Shown: positions 8,824 to 17,776, numbered from the stretch's first letter. The stretch is DNA of 64,000 bases from Thiofilum sp. (GCF_016711335.1 NZ_JADJTF010000001.1:2790001-2854000), one strand, 5' to 3'. Notes: generated by a model from the letters alone, not told the origin. Translations and numbers: made by a program.

Positions 8824-9330
8824 ATGACAACCCTTAAAACATTACTATTGGCATCCTTAGTGTCTGCTATGACATGGAGTACTAGCCTGTGGGCTGACCC
8901 TGCGGGTAGTGAGGTCGACCGTATTGATGGTGTGATTGATAGTGTAACGATTGAGCCGGGCTATCCGGTTCCTCCGCGCTATGATCGACCTAATCGCCCA
9001 GAGCGTCCTTATCGTCCTGATCGCCCTGAGCGTTATGATGGGGAGTATGAGCGCGAGCGTCGTGAGTTTCCGATGCATAGTCGTCGTATTGATGAGCGTC
9101 AACATCGTCAAGCCAGCCGTATTGAGAGTGCTTATAAAGAGGGGCGTTTAACTCATCGTGATTATATGGAGTTAAAGCGTGAGCAAAATGATATTCATCG
9201 TATTGAGGCTTCGATGAAAGCGGATATGCGTTTAAGTCGGCGTGAGATTGCGCGTTTAGAGGCTTTATTAGATGAGGCAGCGGATCATTATAGAGCGTTA
9301 AGTACTCCGCGTTATATTCCACGTTATTAA
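8824..9330 (+). CDS. Small secreted Arg/Pro-rich protein of unknown function
   Basis: 168 residues from the ATG at 8824, which has AGGAG upstream; the longer reading from 8794 lacks a ribosome site. A signal peptide ends near SLWA, and the mature protein starts at about residue 25. A low-complexity segment rich in Arg, Pro and Tyr (for example RPNRPERPYRPDRPERY) is followed by a charged helical hairpin (SRIESAYKEGRLTHRDYMEL and RREIARLEALLDEAADHY). The helical end resembles small periplasmic proteins of proteobacteria that have no assigned role. Both the basic linker and the exported nature suggest contact with polyanions or the cell envelope, which is inference. It is followed by a strong terminator. 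Confidence 0.7.
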   Translation: MTTLKTLLLASLVSAMTWSTSLWADPAGSEVDRIDGVIDSVTIEPGYPVPPRYDRPNRPERPYRPDRPERYDGEYERERREFPMHSRRIDERQHRQASRIESAYKEGRLTHRDYMELKREQNDIHRIEASMKADMRLSRREIARLEALLDEAADHYRALSTPRYIPRY

Positions 9331-9396
9331 ATAGCAGTCTAAAGTTTTCTATGGTTCATCCCTTGCATTCATTCGCCGTGATTGAATGCCAGTTTT

Positions 9397-9434
9397 AGGG
9401 TAGGTTCTTTCACCGGGGAGCCTACCCTTTTTTT
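9397..9434 (+). terminator. Rho-independent terminator
   Basis: AGGGTAGG (9397-9404) pairs with CCTACCCT (9421-9428), and T-run 9428-9434 follows directly. A second hairpin just before it, GCATTCA (9365-9371) with TGAATGC (9383-9389), makes a tandem arrangement. It ends the transcript of the secreted Arg/Pro-rich protein. Confidence 0.9.
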
Positions 9435-9975
9435 GCGTGGATTTTTTTGTGGTTTGCCCCTTTAAGTAGGATCGAGCGTAATAGTCCCAGTGGATTTCAA
9501 AGCTAGTGAAAATAAAATCCGTATAGCATCTATGATTTGGCGGAATTAGCACGGCTTTAGATAAGTTTCTCTGCTGATTTTGTTTAGATATTCTTCAACC
9601 GGTTGGGGAGTATGGGTTCGTATATGTTGATCTGGGTGAGTGGCTATATATTGCTTAGTTCATAGTACATACCAGTTTATATATTTTTTGCTAACTTCAT
9701 GCTTTAAAAGAAAAAGGGCATAGTTATCCCCCAATTCTTGCGAATAAACGGTTGTCGGTTCTGAGCAGGGTGTTGTATGATTACTGACCATAAGTGTCAC
9801 TATCCGGATGGAGTTTTTTCCTATGCTAATCCCAGACTATACGGAATCTCGCCAACAGAAAACTATAGCTTCTTTCCCATACTATACGGAGTCTGGAATA
9901 AGATGTTATACCGAGATTCCGTATAATAAACTGTTAGACTCTCAAAATAGTAAAACCACCAATTAATAGTGAAAC
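9435..9975. other. 541-base gap at the start of the A/T-rich accessory segment
   Basis: No coding frame with a credible start and family likeness was found between the terminator and the TIR gene. The stretch turns A/T-rich. Its last 140 bases carry three copies of a 16-base motif, annotated separately. This is probably the left boundary and promoter region of an accessory segment. Confidence 0.5.
9836..9927. promoter_or_regulatory. Three copies of a TATACGGARTC motif upstream of the TIR gene
   Basis: Copies are ACTATACGGAATCTCG (9836-9851, plus), ACTATACGGAGTCTGG (9881-9896, plus) and CGAGATTCCGTATAAT (9912-9927, inverted). The first two start 45 bases apart; the third is inverted 16 bases further on. 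In addition CCAGAC (9832-9837) mirrors GTCTGG (9891-9896). Spacing of this kind, 49 bases before a start codon, is typical of repressor or activator sites. The cognate regulator is not identified. Confidence 0.5.
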
Positions 9976-11184
9976 ATGCAAGATCAAGATACTCCTCAAG
10001 TCTTTTTAAGTTACGCAAGCCCTGATCAAGAAAGGGTCATTCCATTTTTTGAGGCTTTAGAAAAAAGTGGTTTTAATGTTTGGCTTGACTGTAAAAGCAT
10101 CATGGCTGGTCAAAACTGGGACTTTGAAATTAAAAAGGCTATAGATAAGTCGAACATAATAATTTCATTTTTATCAGAAAGCTCCATAAATAAGAGAGGT
10201 TATATCCAGCGAGAGCTGAAAATTGTTCTCGACAAACTTTCTGAGAAGCTTATAGACGACATCTATATAATTCCTGTTAAACTTGATGATCATATTCAAA
10301 TTCCCAGCCAATTAAAAGACATTCAATGTATTTCGGCTAATTCAAATAACTGTGTTTCAAGCATTGAAGAAGCGATTAATTTTCAATTAAATAAACTCGG
10401 ACTTGCAACACAAAAGACACAACGAAAAGAAGAACTATCTTGGTCATTCTACACAAAAAAAGAACAATGGGATGGTCTGCCAGGATATGAAGTTGAATTA
10501 CAATTTATCAAGCTAACGTCAGAAAAATATCCAAACATCCACGAAGCTAGTGAATATATTCAAGGCGAATTATTAAAAAATCTCTTTGCTTGTCGAAGTA
10601 CAGAGCTCGATCAATCACCAGAAAGATTTAATTATGGACAAGAAAAATACCGTAGAACTGATACCTATGATGCTCATTGTTCTGAACCATCAATAACAGG
10701 GCGAGTTATAAGCATTCAATATGCAGTTCATTGGTATGGAGCAGGTGCGGCTCATCCCAATATGCATTTTTGTACTTATTCTTTTGTCATGGAGCCTCTG
10801 ATATTAATAGACTCATTAGAGCACATATTCATCGACCCGCCTGATGCGCTATTAAAAATACAAGAGCTTATTAGAACCCAACTTAAAAACACAAACTTGG
10901 GGGGAGAAGATGAAGATGAGCAATTTTATCTTGATGCTGATTACATTGACCGAGGCACAGAAAAATGGAGTGACTTCGAATCATTTGTTTTCAAAGAAAA
11001 AAGTATAGACTTTTTCTTCTCACCATATCAAGTTGCAGCATATGCATGTGGCCCACAATTTGCTGAAATTACATACTTTGACATTATAGAGCTTATTCGC
11101 CCAGAATATAAAAGCGCTTTAAATATCGAGCATATCACTTACCAGAAAATGCGAGCTTTAAAAGAATACAACTTAAAAGTCTAA
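9976..11184 (+). CDS. TIR-domain protein with C-terminal DUF3298 (RsiV-like) domain
   Basis: 402 residues, soluble, with no signal peptide or membrane segment. TIR domain at about 8-140: VFLSYASPDQERV, FNVWLDCKSI, and a W-x-x-E-I segment whose Glu51 is at the position of the catalytic glutamate in NAD-cleaving bacterial TIRs; RGYIQREL and IYIIPVKLDD follow. The C-terminal part (about 165-375) matches DUF3298, the extracellular lysozyme-binding fold of anti-sigma factor RsiV, in order: VHWYGAGAAHPNMHF, a Leu/Asp-rich middle and FFFSPYQVAAYACGP. TIR proteins in bacteria commonly deplete NAD+ or make signalling nucleotides in anti-phage defence. Here the DUF3298 part would be a cytoplasmic sensor, which is inference. 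A/T-rich codon use differs from neighbours, suggesting acquisition. No clear Shine-Dalgarno sequence is visible. Confidence 0.85.
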   Translation: MQDQDTPQVFLSYASPDQERVIPFFEALEKSGFNVWLDCKSIMAGQNWDFEIKKAIDKSNIIISFLSESSINKRGYIQRELKIVLDKLSEKLIDDIYIIPVKLDDHIQIPSQLKDIQCISANSNNCVSSIEEAINFQLNKLGLATQKTQRKEELSWSFYTKKEQWDGLPGYEVELQFIKLTSEKYPNIHEASEYIQGELLKNLFACRSTELDQSPERFNYGQEKYRRTDTYDAHCSEPSITGRVISIQYAVHWYGAGAAHPNMHFCTYSFVMEPLILIDSLEHIFIDPPDALLKIQELIRTQLKNTNLGGEDEDEQFYLDADYIDRGTEKWSDFESFVFKEKSIDFFFSPYQVAAYACGPQFAEITYFDIIELIRPEYKSALNIEHITYQKMRALKEYNLKV

Positions 11185-11416
11185 CAATCATATATGGTCT
11201 CCACAGTCAACCTTAAACCAATAAATTCCCATTCCCAAAAGGCGAGTAGTGCTTGCCTTTTGATGCAACAGCCCTTGTGAACCTTCTTGCCTGAAGCGGC
11301 GGTTTTGTCAAGGAGGAGTGCCGCAGGGAAGCGCCTTGCTAAAACTGGTGCGCAAGGCATCCTGTGAGTGGGCTGTATTGCCTTAACTTTCTGGTGCTGG
11401 CGTGGGTGATCGTTAG
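11181..11416. repeat. 236-base structured non-coding element with inverted ends (attC- or MITE-like)
   Basis: CTAACAATCA (11181-11190) and TGATCGTTAG (11407-11416) are inverted repeats with one mismatch; the left end includes the TAA stop of the TIR gene. Internal stems are AAAAGGC (11237-11243)/GCCTTTT (11255-11261), GCAACAGCCC (11265-11274)/GGGCTGTATTGC (11370-11381), GCGGC (11296-11300)/GCCGC (11320-11324) and GCCTTGC (11333-11339)/GCAAGGC (11352-11358). The middle is richer in G+C than the genes on both sides. GTCTAAC and GTTAG ends recall integron attC sites, but the length is about twice the usual maximum. A miniature transposable element or structured RNA are alternatives. Confidence 0.5.
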
Positions 11417-11469
11417 CTCCAGTACAGGTATTGAACAGATCATTGCATGCATTTATGCGAGACATAGGT

Positions 11470-11848
11470 ATGACAATTAATCTATCCTCGATAATAAACA
11501 AACTATTTATTTATCTAATAGTTGTTATTACGCTGCCGCTATGGATCCCATTCTATATTTATTTATTAGTTAAAAAATACATTAAATACAAAAGAGATAT
11601 AAGGAAAAATGGTTACGCTTTTTTATTTGAGCGACATGATGCTTTAGTTTATTGTGAAGTATTCAATGGTAAAATTAAGAAGAGCAATAATCGGAAGATA
11701 CTCTCATAATAAAGAACCTTCTATTGAGCTAATCAATAAATACGATTGGGATAGTGAAGTCATTATTTGGTTAAAAAAACGCAGAAAAGAGTTAATGCAA
11801 AAGCTTTTGGTTGAGGTTAGTACTTCTTATTATGAGCATATTAATTAA
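11470..11848 (+). pseudogene. Small membrane protein, possibly frameshifted
   Basis: The frame from the ATG at 11470 gives 79 residues with one strong membrane helix (KLFIYLIVVITLPLWIPFYI) followed by a basic segment, and stops at 11709. A second frame (+1) continues from 11654 to 11848 with a matching lysine-rich, helical composition (KYDWDSEVIIWLKKRRKEL). Reading one into the other within 11654-11709 gives a single protein of about 125 residues, which would need one frameshift. Two overlapping small genes are the alternative. No family was recognised. It lies between the inverted-end element and the HAD gene, in the A/T-rich accessory segment. Confidence 0.35.
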
Positions 11849-12005
11849 TCTTTAGATATAATTATAGATAGTGCAGTTAAAAAGTTGAAATAAAGTTTTA
11901 TCATCTTGTGCAAGTGAGTCTCAGATAAGGCTCTTGCTGATCTTTACATATGCCTTCAACACATCTAATACGTTACCATTTTTCATTAATTTGAGTCATA
12001 ATAAA

Positions 12006-12425
12006 ATGAAAGAAATAATAGCTTTTGATCTTGATGAGACATTAGGTACAATCATTACGGATGGTTTATCAATAATTGGATTTAATATGAGGGTCGGCAG
12101 CGTCGATTTATTATCGAACCTTAAAAAAAGATATATTCTTGCTTTATGGACAGTTAGTAGTCGAGCTTATACAGAAAAAGCATTAGGGTATGGTTTAAGA
12201 GATTTTTTTGATGTGATATACACTTGGGATGAAATATCTGAATCTTGGAAGGATATTCGTAGAATTAACGCTAAATATTTAATTGATGATAGTGCATTTC
12301 ATCAAGAGGAAGCAAAGAAATATAACTTGCACAGTAGGTATATTATAATTCCGAGTTATGGAAGCCCTGAGGATATAAAAGATGAGCTTTTATGGGTTTC
12401 TCAGGTTAGAGAAATTATTAATTAA
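12006..12425 (+). CDS. Small HAD-superfamily phosphatase-like protein
   Basis: 139 residues from the ATG at 12006; the longer reading from 11934 has no conserved N-terminal extension. HAD motif I is FDLDETLG (Asp8 nucleophile and Asp10). Motif II is WTVSSR, and the late acidic motif is LIDDS (about residue 98), with WKDIRRINAK before it. There is no large cap domain, as in the NIF/FCP1-like branch that dephosphorylates proteins or small molecules. Composition is A/T-rich like the TIR gene, and it is the last gene before moeA restores the chromosomal style. Partner and substrate are unknown; a link to the TIR gene is only positional. Confidence 0.7.
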   Translation: MKEIIAFDLDETLGTIITDGLSIIGFNMRVGSVDLLSNLKKRYILALWTVSSRAYTEKALGYGLRDFFDVIYTWDEISESWKDIRRINAKYLIDDSAFHQEEAKKYNLHSRYIIIPSYGSPEDIKDELLWVSQVREIIN

Positions 12426-12545
12426 ACCTCATGGTACAGTTTGTTCCCCGCTGCCCCCGTCACACAAAAAATTATACCTTTTTAAAGATTGCCTCAGCCC
12501 GTCATTCCTTTATAAGCTTAACGCACTATTCAAGTGACTTAGAGC

Positions 12546-13799
12546 ATGACTATGACAACTCTCCCTAGCTGTGACAACCTACCCACCCATACCCTCACCG
12601 TCGATCAAGCCCAAACCCGCATCTTAGAAGCCATACAGCCCCTCATCCATACTGAAACCATCCCACTCAAACAAGGTCTAGGGCGAGTACTAGCCGCAGC
12701 GATTATTGCCCCCTTTAATGTTCCTCCCCATCGCAACTCGGCAATGGATGGCTATGCCTTAAATAGCCAAGCCTTACCCACAGGACTACAGCAGTTTCGT
12801 GTCATAGGCAGATCATTAGCGGGTCATCCGTTTCAGGGAACCGTACAAGCAGGCGAGTGTGTACGCATTATGACCGGAGCAGTCGTACCTCAAGGGGCTG
12901 ATACCGTACTTATGCAGGAAGAGGTGCAGCGTAGTGCAGATCACATTACCTATCAGGGTGAAATAAAAGCCAATAAAAATATTCGTCATCCGGGTGAAGA
13001 TCTAGCGCAAGGTGCGGAAGTGTTGAGTGAGGGACGAGTTCTCAATGCTGCCGATTTGGGGTTAATCGCTTCGTTAGGCATAGCACAACTGACGGTTTGG
13101 CGTCGCCCGAAGGTAGCGATTATTTCTACGGGAGATGAGTTAGTACCTGTGGGGCAACCTTTGGGAGAGGGGCAAATTCATGACAGTAATCGTTATACCT
13201 TATTGGGTTTATTACAGCGCTTAGCGGTGGAAGTCATCGATTTAGGCATAGTGCCCGATGATCCCATTCAGTTAGAACAAGCGTTTCAGCGTGCCACTGA
13301 GCAGGCGGATGTCTTGATTACCACCGGTGGGGTTTCAGTAGGAGATGCCGATTATGTGACTCAGCTATTGGAGCGCTTAGGGCAGGTCAATTTTTGGAAA
13401 ATTGCTATGAAACCCGGCAAACCGTTGACCTTTGGGCAGTTAGGTCAATGTGCCTTTTTTGGTTTACCCGGTAATCCTGTTTCTACGATGGTCACTTTTT
13501 TGATTTTTGTACGTCCCGCTTTAATGAGGTTAGCGCATTACCCCGATGCTATGCCCATCACCTATAAAGCTAAAACCTTAACCACCTTAAAAAAAGCGCC
13601 CGGACGGCAAGATTATCAACGCGGTATCTGCCATCAAGATGAACACGGACAATGGTGGGTCAAGTCTACCGGATTCCAAGATTCTCACGTTCTGCGTTCT
13701 ATGAGTGTGGCAAATTGCCTTATGGTGTTAGCGCGGGAATGGGGCGATATAGAGCAAGGGACTGAAATACCTATTATGCCCTTTGCACCGTTATTTTGA
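12546..13799 (+). CDS. moeA: Molybdopterin molybdenumtransferase MoeA
   Basis: 417-residue enzyme that inserts molybdate into adenylylated molybdopterin to complete molybdenum cofactor. Full-length family likeness: PPHRNSAMDGYALNS, RIMTGAVVPQGADTVLMQEE, ISTGDELVPVG, GQIHDSNRYTLLGLL, LITTGGVSVGDADYV, IAMKPGKPLTFG and GLPGNPVSTMVTF. Domains III (MogA-like, about 185-330) and IV (C-terminal barrel) are complete. No other cofactor gene is adjacent, so it is an isolated copy. The start at 12546 has only a weak site (TTAGAG), and the ATG at 12552 is an equal alternative. Confidence 0.95.
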   Translation: MTMTTLPSCDNLPTHTLTVDQAQTRILEAIQPLIHTETIPLKQGLGRVLAAAIIAPFNVPPHRNSAMDGYALNSQALPTGLQQFRVIGRSLAGHPFQGTVQAGECVRIMTGAVVPQGADTVLMQEEVQRSADHITYQGEIKANKNIRHPGEDLAQGAEVLSEGRVLNAADLGLIASLGIAQLTVWRRPKVAIISTGDELVPVGQPLGEGQIHDSNRYTLLGLLQRLAVEVIDLGIVPDDPIQLEQAFQRATEQADVLITTGGVSVGDADYVTQLLERLGQVNFWKIAMKPGKPLTFGQLGQCAFFGLPGNPVSTMVTFLIFVRPALMRLAHYPDAMPITYKAKTLTTLKKAPGRQDYQRGICHQDEHGQWWVKSTGFQDSHVLRSMSVANCLMVLAREWGDIEQGTEIPIMPFAPLF

Positions 13800-13952
13800 G
13801 CTTAATAATTAACCAATCGGCGTTGTTTCATCTCTTTTTTTTGAAAAGCATTATAAATAAAATGTATAGTTACTATTATAGGCTTAATCTAAATAGAGTT
13901 TATTGGTAACTATTGCCTTAGCTGCGTTCATACCTTACTAGATCTAGCCAGA

Positions 13953-13978
13953 AGATAGGAAAATGAGTGTTCCTATCT
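13953..13978 (+). promoter_or_regulatory. Stem-loop in the leader of the cadherin-repeat protein gene
   Basis: AGATAGGAA (13953-13961) pairs perfectly with TTCCTATCT (13970-13978) around an eight-base loop, 45 bases before the start codon. It may be an operator or an RNA hairpin. The downstream ribosome site AGGAG (14014-14018) is free. Confidence 0.4.
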
Positions 13979-14022
13979 CGCTTTACACTAATAACAAGTT
14001 ATAAAAATAATTTAGGAGAGCC

Positions 14023-17000
14023 ATGATGCTAGTGTTTCAGTTGGGAGATAAGCCCTGTTGCTTGCTACCCCTGATGTTCTTGCGTAGCAAATGGAAAAGC
14101 ATAGTAGCGTTAATTTCCCCACTCCAGTGGCTAGTAGTGGGTATGATGCTCTTTACAACACAGCAGACATGGGCGGCGGGACAAGTATTAGAGTACGGCA
14201 TTAAGCGCAGTAATGATGGGCGTTATCATGTATATATGCGCCCTAATACCGCCATCAGTGGGGAAAATACCAGCTTAACCGGACAGGTAACTATTAAAGT
14301 ACCCAACGGGACTAATAAGTTTTTGGTGTCGGGGCTTACTTCTATGATTCCGGGGGTGGTGTGGACAGCCTCTTCACGAGTAGACGCACCGCCTGAAAAT
14401 CCACAAGTCGATTTCATTTCCTTCACTTTTGACCCCATTGGGAGCAGTAGCTTTAATTGGCAGCCCGGAATAGAGCTAGAAGTCTTTAATTTTATCAATC
14501 CTAATGTGTGTGAAGGTTCGGTCATTTTATTAGAAAATACCGAGTCATTTGCCATTCGCCCCAACTCAGCAAATACCAATGCAGCGAATCAGTTCACCAA
14601 TTTAGGCTGGGGTAGTTTTTCTACCAATAACTATTTGGGTAACTACCAAGCCTCAGTAAGCTGTGGCAGTAATCATAATCCAGTCATTACCAGCAACGGT
14701 GGGGGAGATAGTGCGGCTCTCACTGTCCCTGAAAACCAAGCTTATGTCACAACCGTTACCGCGACCGATCAAGATAATGATCCACTGACCTTTAGTTTGA
14801 GCGGGGGGGTAGACCAAGCGCAGTTTATGTTGCATCCGGTCACCGGTGTACTCAGTTTTATGACTAATCCTTTGGTCGACCAACCTAACGATAGTAATGG
14901 CGACAATATCTATCAGGTACAAGTACAGGTCAGTGATGGTCAGGGGGGGATTGATCGGCAAGATCTGGCTATTACCGTAACTCGCTCCAATGCCTACAAG
15001 GTATTAGAGTACACCATACGTCGCGCTGCGGATAATCGCTATCATGTGTATATGCGTCCTAATAGAGCACTAGCCGCAAATAATAATTATAACTTGACCG
15101 GACAAATTACCCTGACTGTGCCTCATGGTACGGGAGCCAATCGCTTTACGGTCACTAACCTGCAAACTCATATTCCTAATGTAGTGTGGTCACAAACCTC
15201 ACGCGTAGATGCACCGACTGAAAATGCTAGTGTGGATTATTTATCCTTTACTTTTAATCCTTATGGCACACAAGAGTTCCAATGGCAAAAAGACATAGAG
15301 CTGGATATTTTTAGTTTTGAAAATAGTGCTAGTTGTAGTGGTCTAGTAGACGTGATGGAGAATAGCGACCCGTTTAATCAATTACCTAACTCTAGAAATA
15401 CTCAACCGACCAACCAATTTACCAATTTAGGTTGGGGGTCTATGACGGCTAATAACTATTTGGGTAATTACGGTGATCCAGTCGATTGTAGTACGAATCG
15501 AGCGCCTACTATTGTCAGTAATGGCGGAGGTGATACGGCAACTATTACGGTTGCCGATCAGCAAACCAGCGTTACCACAGTGATGGCGACTGATCCTGAT
15601 AATGACACCTTGACTTATTCGATTATAGGCGGGGTAGATGCGGGTTTATTCTTGATTAATCCTAGTACCGGACGTTTAAGTTTTAGTACGACGCCAAACT
15701 TTGATAGTCCGCAAGATGCTAATGCCGATAATACTTACTTAATCGATGTACAGGCGAGCGATGGACGCGGCGGTATTGACCAGCAAGCACTGACTATTCG
15801 AGTCATTAAATCAGATAGTTACAAAGTGTTAGAATATACCGTGCGCCGAGGGGCGGATAAGCGTTATCACATTTATATGCGTCCTACGCGCGATCCGAGT
15901 TCGGGATTAAATTACAACCTAACAGGGCAAATTACCTTAACCGTACCGACTGGAGCAGGCGCTAATAAGTTTGTGGTGACTGATTTAAGATCAGAAGTCG
16001 TCAATGTTACTTGGGCGAATAACTCACGCGTGGATGCTCCGACGGAAAATACCAGTACGGACTATCTCTCTTTTACCTTTTCACCCTATGGTCATCAGGA
16101 TTTTAATTGGCAGGCAGGCGTTGAGATCGATATGTTTAGCTTCGTCAATAATAATACGTGTAGTGGCGTAGTGGATGTCATGGAGAATACCGAGCTCTTT
16201 GCACAAATGCCTAACTCGGCTAATACTCGTCCGGCTAACCAATTTACCAATTTAGGCTGGGGACCCGCCACAGCGAATAACTACTTAGGTAATTACGGTG
16301 ATCCAGTCGATTGCCGCAATAATGCAGATCCTGTTATTACCAGTGATGGTGGAGGAGATACGGCGACCCTTAGTGTGTTAGAAAATAGCGTTGCAGTGAC
16401 TACCGTGACCGCTACTGATCCTGATAATGATGTATTGACCTTTAGTATTACGGGTGGCGTGGATGCCGCTAAATTTGTGCTTCATCCCAGTACTGGGGTA
16501 TTAACTTTTATTACTGCCCCTGATTATGAAATACCCACCGATGCTAATCTGGATAATCGTTATGAGCTACAAGTGACGGTGGAGGATGGGCGCGGAGGTA
16601 TAGACCGCCAAACGATTACGGTCGTAGTGGGAGATGTATTTGAAAATCTGCCGCCTGTGATTATTAGTGATGGCGGGGGCGATGTAGCGAATCTGTCGGT
16701 GATTGAGGGGCGCACCCATGCCACCACCGTGGTAGCTACCGATGGTAATAATGATGTATTGACCTACAGTATTATTGGTGGAGCCGATGCTGCAAAATTT
16801 ACCCTTGATCCGGCGACTGGAGTACTAAGCTTCAAATCACCCCCTTCTATGGGCGGACAAGCTCCTTGGGGTGACGTGTTTTTACCCCCCGGAGATATAG
16901 ATAAAAATAATGTTTATGTGGTGGAGGTACAAGCACTGGATCCTCATGGTGCTGCCGATACCCAAATCATTAATCTAAAACTCATTACTGGCTTAGTGTT

Positions 17001-17775
17001 GCAATTACAAGTACGTGCTTGGTTACAAGGTCCCTTTGATCCTAATACCCAAATGATGCGTGACAGTTTACGCACTAAAGGGCTGATACCCTTACAACAA
17101 CCCTTTAATATTCCGCCCTTTATTTATCAAGGCGGAGAGTCATTATCAGCTAGCTTATTATTAGAAGAGGGTTTTGATGCTCCGGTGGATTGGGTATTAA
17201 TACAATTACGTAGTGCAACCTCTCCCGCAGCGGTGTTGTGGAGTAAAGCGGCATTAATCCAACGCGACGGTGATATTGTTGACCCTGCTACGGGCAGTAA
17301 TCGGATTACGGTCGAAAATGCGCCTTCAGGTAGGTATTATTTGGCGGTACAACATCGCAATCATTTAGGAGTGGTGAGTGCCAGTACGGTGCTTTTGGAA
17401 AATACGGTAGCCACTTGGTATGACTTTGGTTTAACCACCACTTCGGTGATGGGAAGTCATTCACGCTTATTAAATACGAGCAAAGCTTTCCTCTGGGCAG
17501 GTGATGCGAACTATGACAAGAAAGTAGCCGCTAGTGGTACAACTGCTAATGATTTGAGCGTGATGCGTAATGCTATCTTGGGAGCGGGCGCGAATAATAC
17601 AGCGAGTGCTAACTATAAGCTCAGTGGCTATCAGATTACCGATTTTAACTTAGATGGTATAACCACCTTTAGTGGTGCAATGAATGATCTTAACCCTTTA
17701 GTGGCGAATATCATTACCCATCCTGCCAATACGACGAAATCAGGTGATTATATTTTGATAGGTAATTTGCCGTAG
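14023..17775 (+). CDS. Large secreted cadherin-repeat protein with C-terminal dockerin-like segment
   Basis: 1250 residues. A long signal peptide ends near TTQQTWAA (about residue 52). Three copies of an unnamed domain of about 165 residues follow, each opening with KVLEY or QVLEY, containing YHVYMRP or YHIYMRP, SRVDAP and a pair of cysteines, and closing with FTNLGWG and NYLGNY. Each is followed by a cadherin-like repeat (TATDPDNDxLTFSI, DGRGGID), and a fourth cadherin-like repeat stands alone. The end (about 1000-1250) has a WLQGPFD domain and calcium-loop, dockerin-like repeats (GDANYDKKV and DFNLDGITTF). Repeats of this kind mediate calcium-dependent adhesion at the cell surface. There is no LPXTG, autotransporter or T9SS tail, so the anchoring route is unclear. 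AGGAG precedes the start. Confidence 0.85.
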   Translation: MMLVFQLGDKPCCLLPLMFLRSKWKSIVALISPLQWLVVGMMLFTTQQTWAAGQVLEYGIKRSNDGRYHVYMRPNTAISGENTSLTGQVTIKVPNGTNKFLVSGLTSMIPGVVWTASSRVDAPPENPQVDFISFTFDPIGSSSFNWQPGIELEVFNFINPNVCEGSVILLENTESFAIRPNSANTNAANQFTNLGWGSFSTNNYLGNYQASVSCGSNHNPVITSNGGGDSAALTVPENQAYVTTVTATDQDNDPLTFSLSGGVDQAQFMLHPVTGVLSFMTNPLVDQPNDSNGDNIYQVQVQVSDGQGGIDRQDLAITVTRSNAYKVLEYTIRRAADNRYHVYMRPNRALAANNNYNLTGQITLTVPHGTGANRFTVTNLQTHIPNVVWSQTSRVDAPTENASVDYLSFTFNPYGTQEFQWQKDIELDIFSFENSASCSGLVDVMENSDPFNQLPNSRNTQPTNQFTNLGWGSMTANNYLGNYGDPVDCSTNRAPTIVSNGGGDTATITVADQQTSVTTVMATDPDNDTLTYSIIGGVDAGLFLINPSTGRLSFSTTPNFDSPQDANADNTYLIDVQASDGRGGIDQQALTIRVIKSDSYKVLEYTVRRGADKRYHIYMRPTRDPSSGLNYNLTGQITLTVPTGAGANKFVVTDLRSEVVNVTWANNSRVDAPTENTSTDYLSFTFSPYGHQDFNWQAGVEIDMFSFVNNNTCSGVVDVMENTELFAQMPNSANTRPANQFTNLGWGPATANNYLGNYGDPVDCRNNADPVITSDGGGDTATLSVLENSVAVTTVTATDPDNDVLTFSITGGVDAAKFVLHPSTGVLTFITAPDYEIPTDANLDNRYELQVTVEDGRGGIDRQTITVVVGDVFENLPPVIISDGGGDVANLSVIEGRTHATTVVATDGNNDVLTYSIIGGADAAKFTLDPATGVLSFKSPPSMGGQAPWGDVFLPPGDIDKNNVYVVEVQALDPHGAADTQIINLKLITGLVLQLQVRAWLQGPFDPNTQMMRDSLRTKGLIPLQQPFNIPPFIYQGGESLSASLLLEEGFDAPVDWVLIQLRSATSPAAVLWSKAALIQRDGDIVDPATGSNRITVENAPSGRYYLAVQHRNHLGVVSASTVLLENTVATWYDFGLTTTSVMGSHSRLLNTSKAFLWAGDANYDKKVAASGTTANDLSVMRNAILGAGANNTASANYKLSGYQITDFNLDGITTFSGAMNDLNPLVANIITHPANTTKSGDYILIGNLP

Positions 17776-17776
17776 T

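Noticed and set aside
9349..9552. 67-residue minus-strand frame after the Arg/Pro-rich protein
   Set aside because: It covers a clear terminator and has no recognisable features.
9976..11184. Classical RsiV anti-sigma factor
   Set aside because: No sigma factor gene, membrane helix or N-terminal anti-sigma domain; the N-terminal half is a TIR domain.
11181..11501. 106-residue minus-strand frame across the structured element
   Set aside because: No family likeness, Cys/Pro/Ala-rich shadow composition, no ribosome site, and it runs through several stem-loops. Treated as non-coding.
9937..12425. Integron cassette array
   Set aside because: Only one attC-like element was seen, it is about twice the normal length, and no integrase gene is in the window. 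Kept as a finding but not called an integron.
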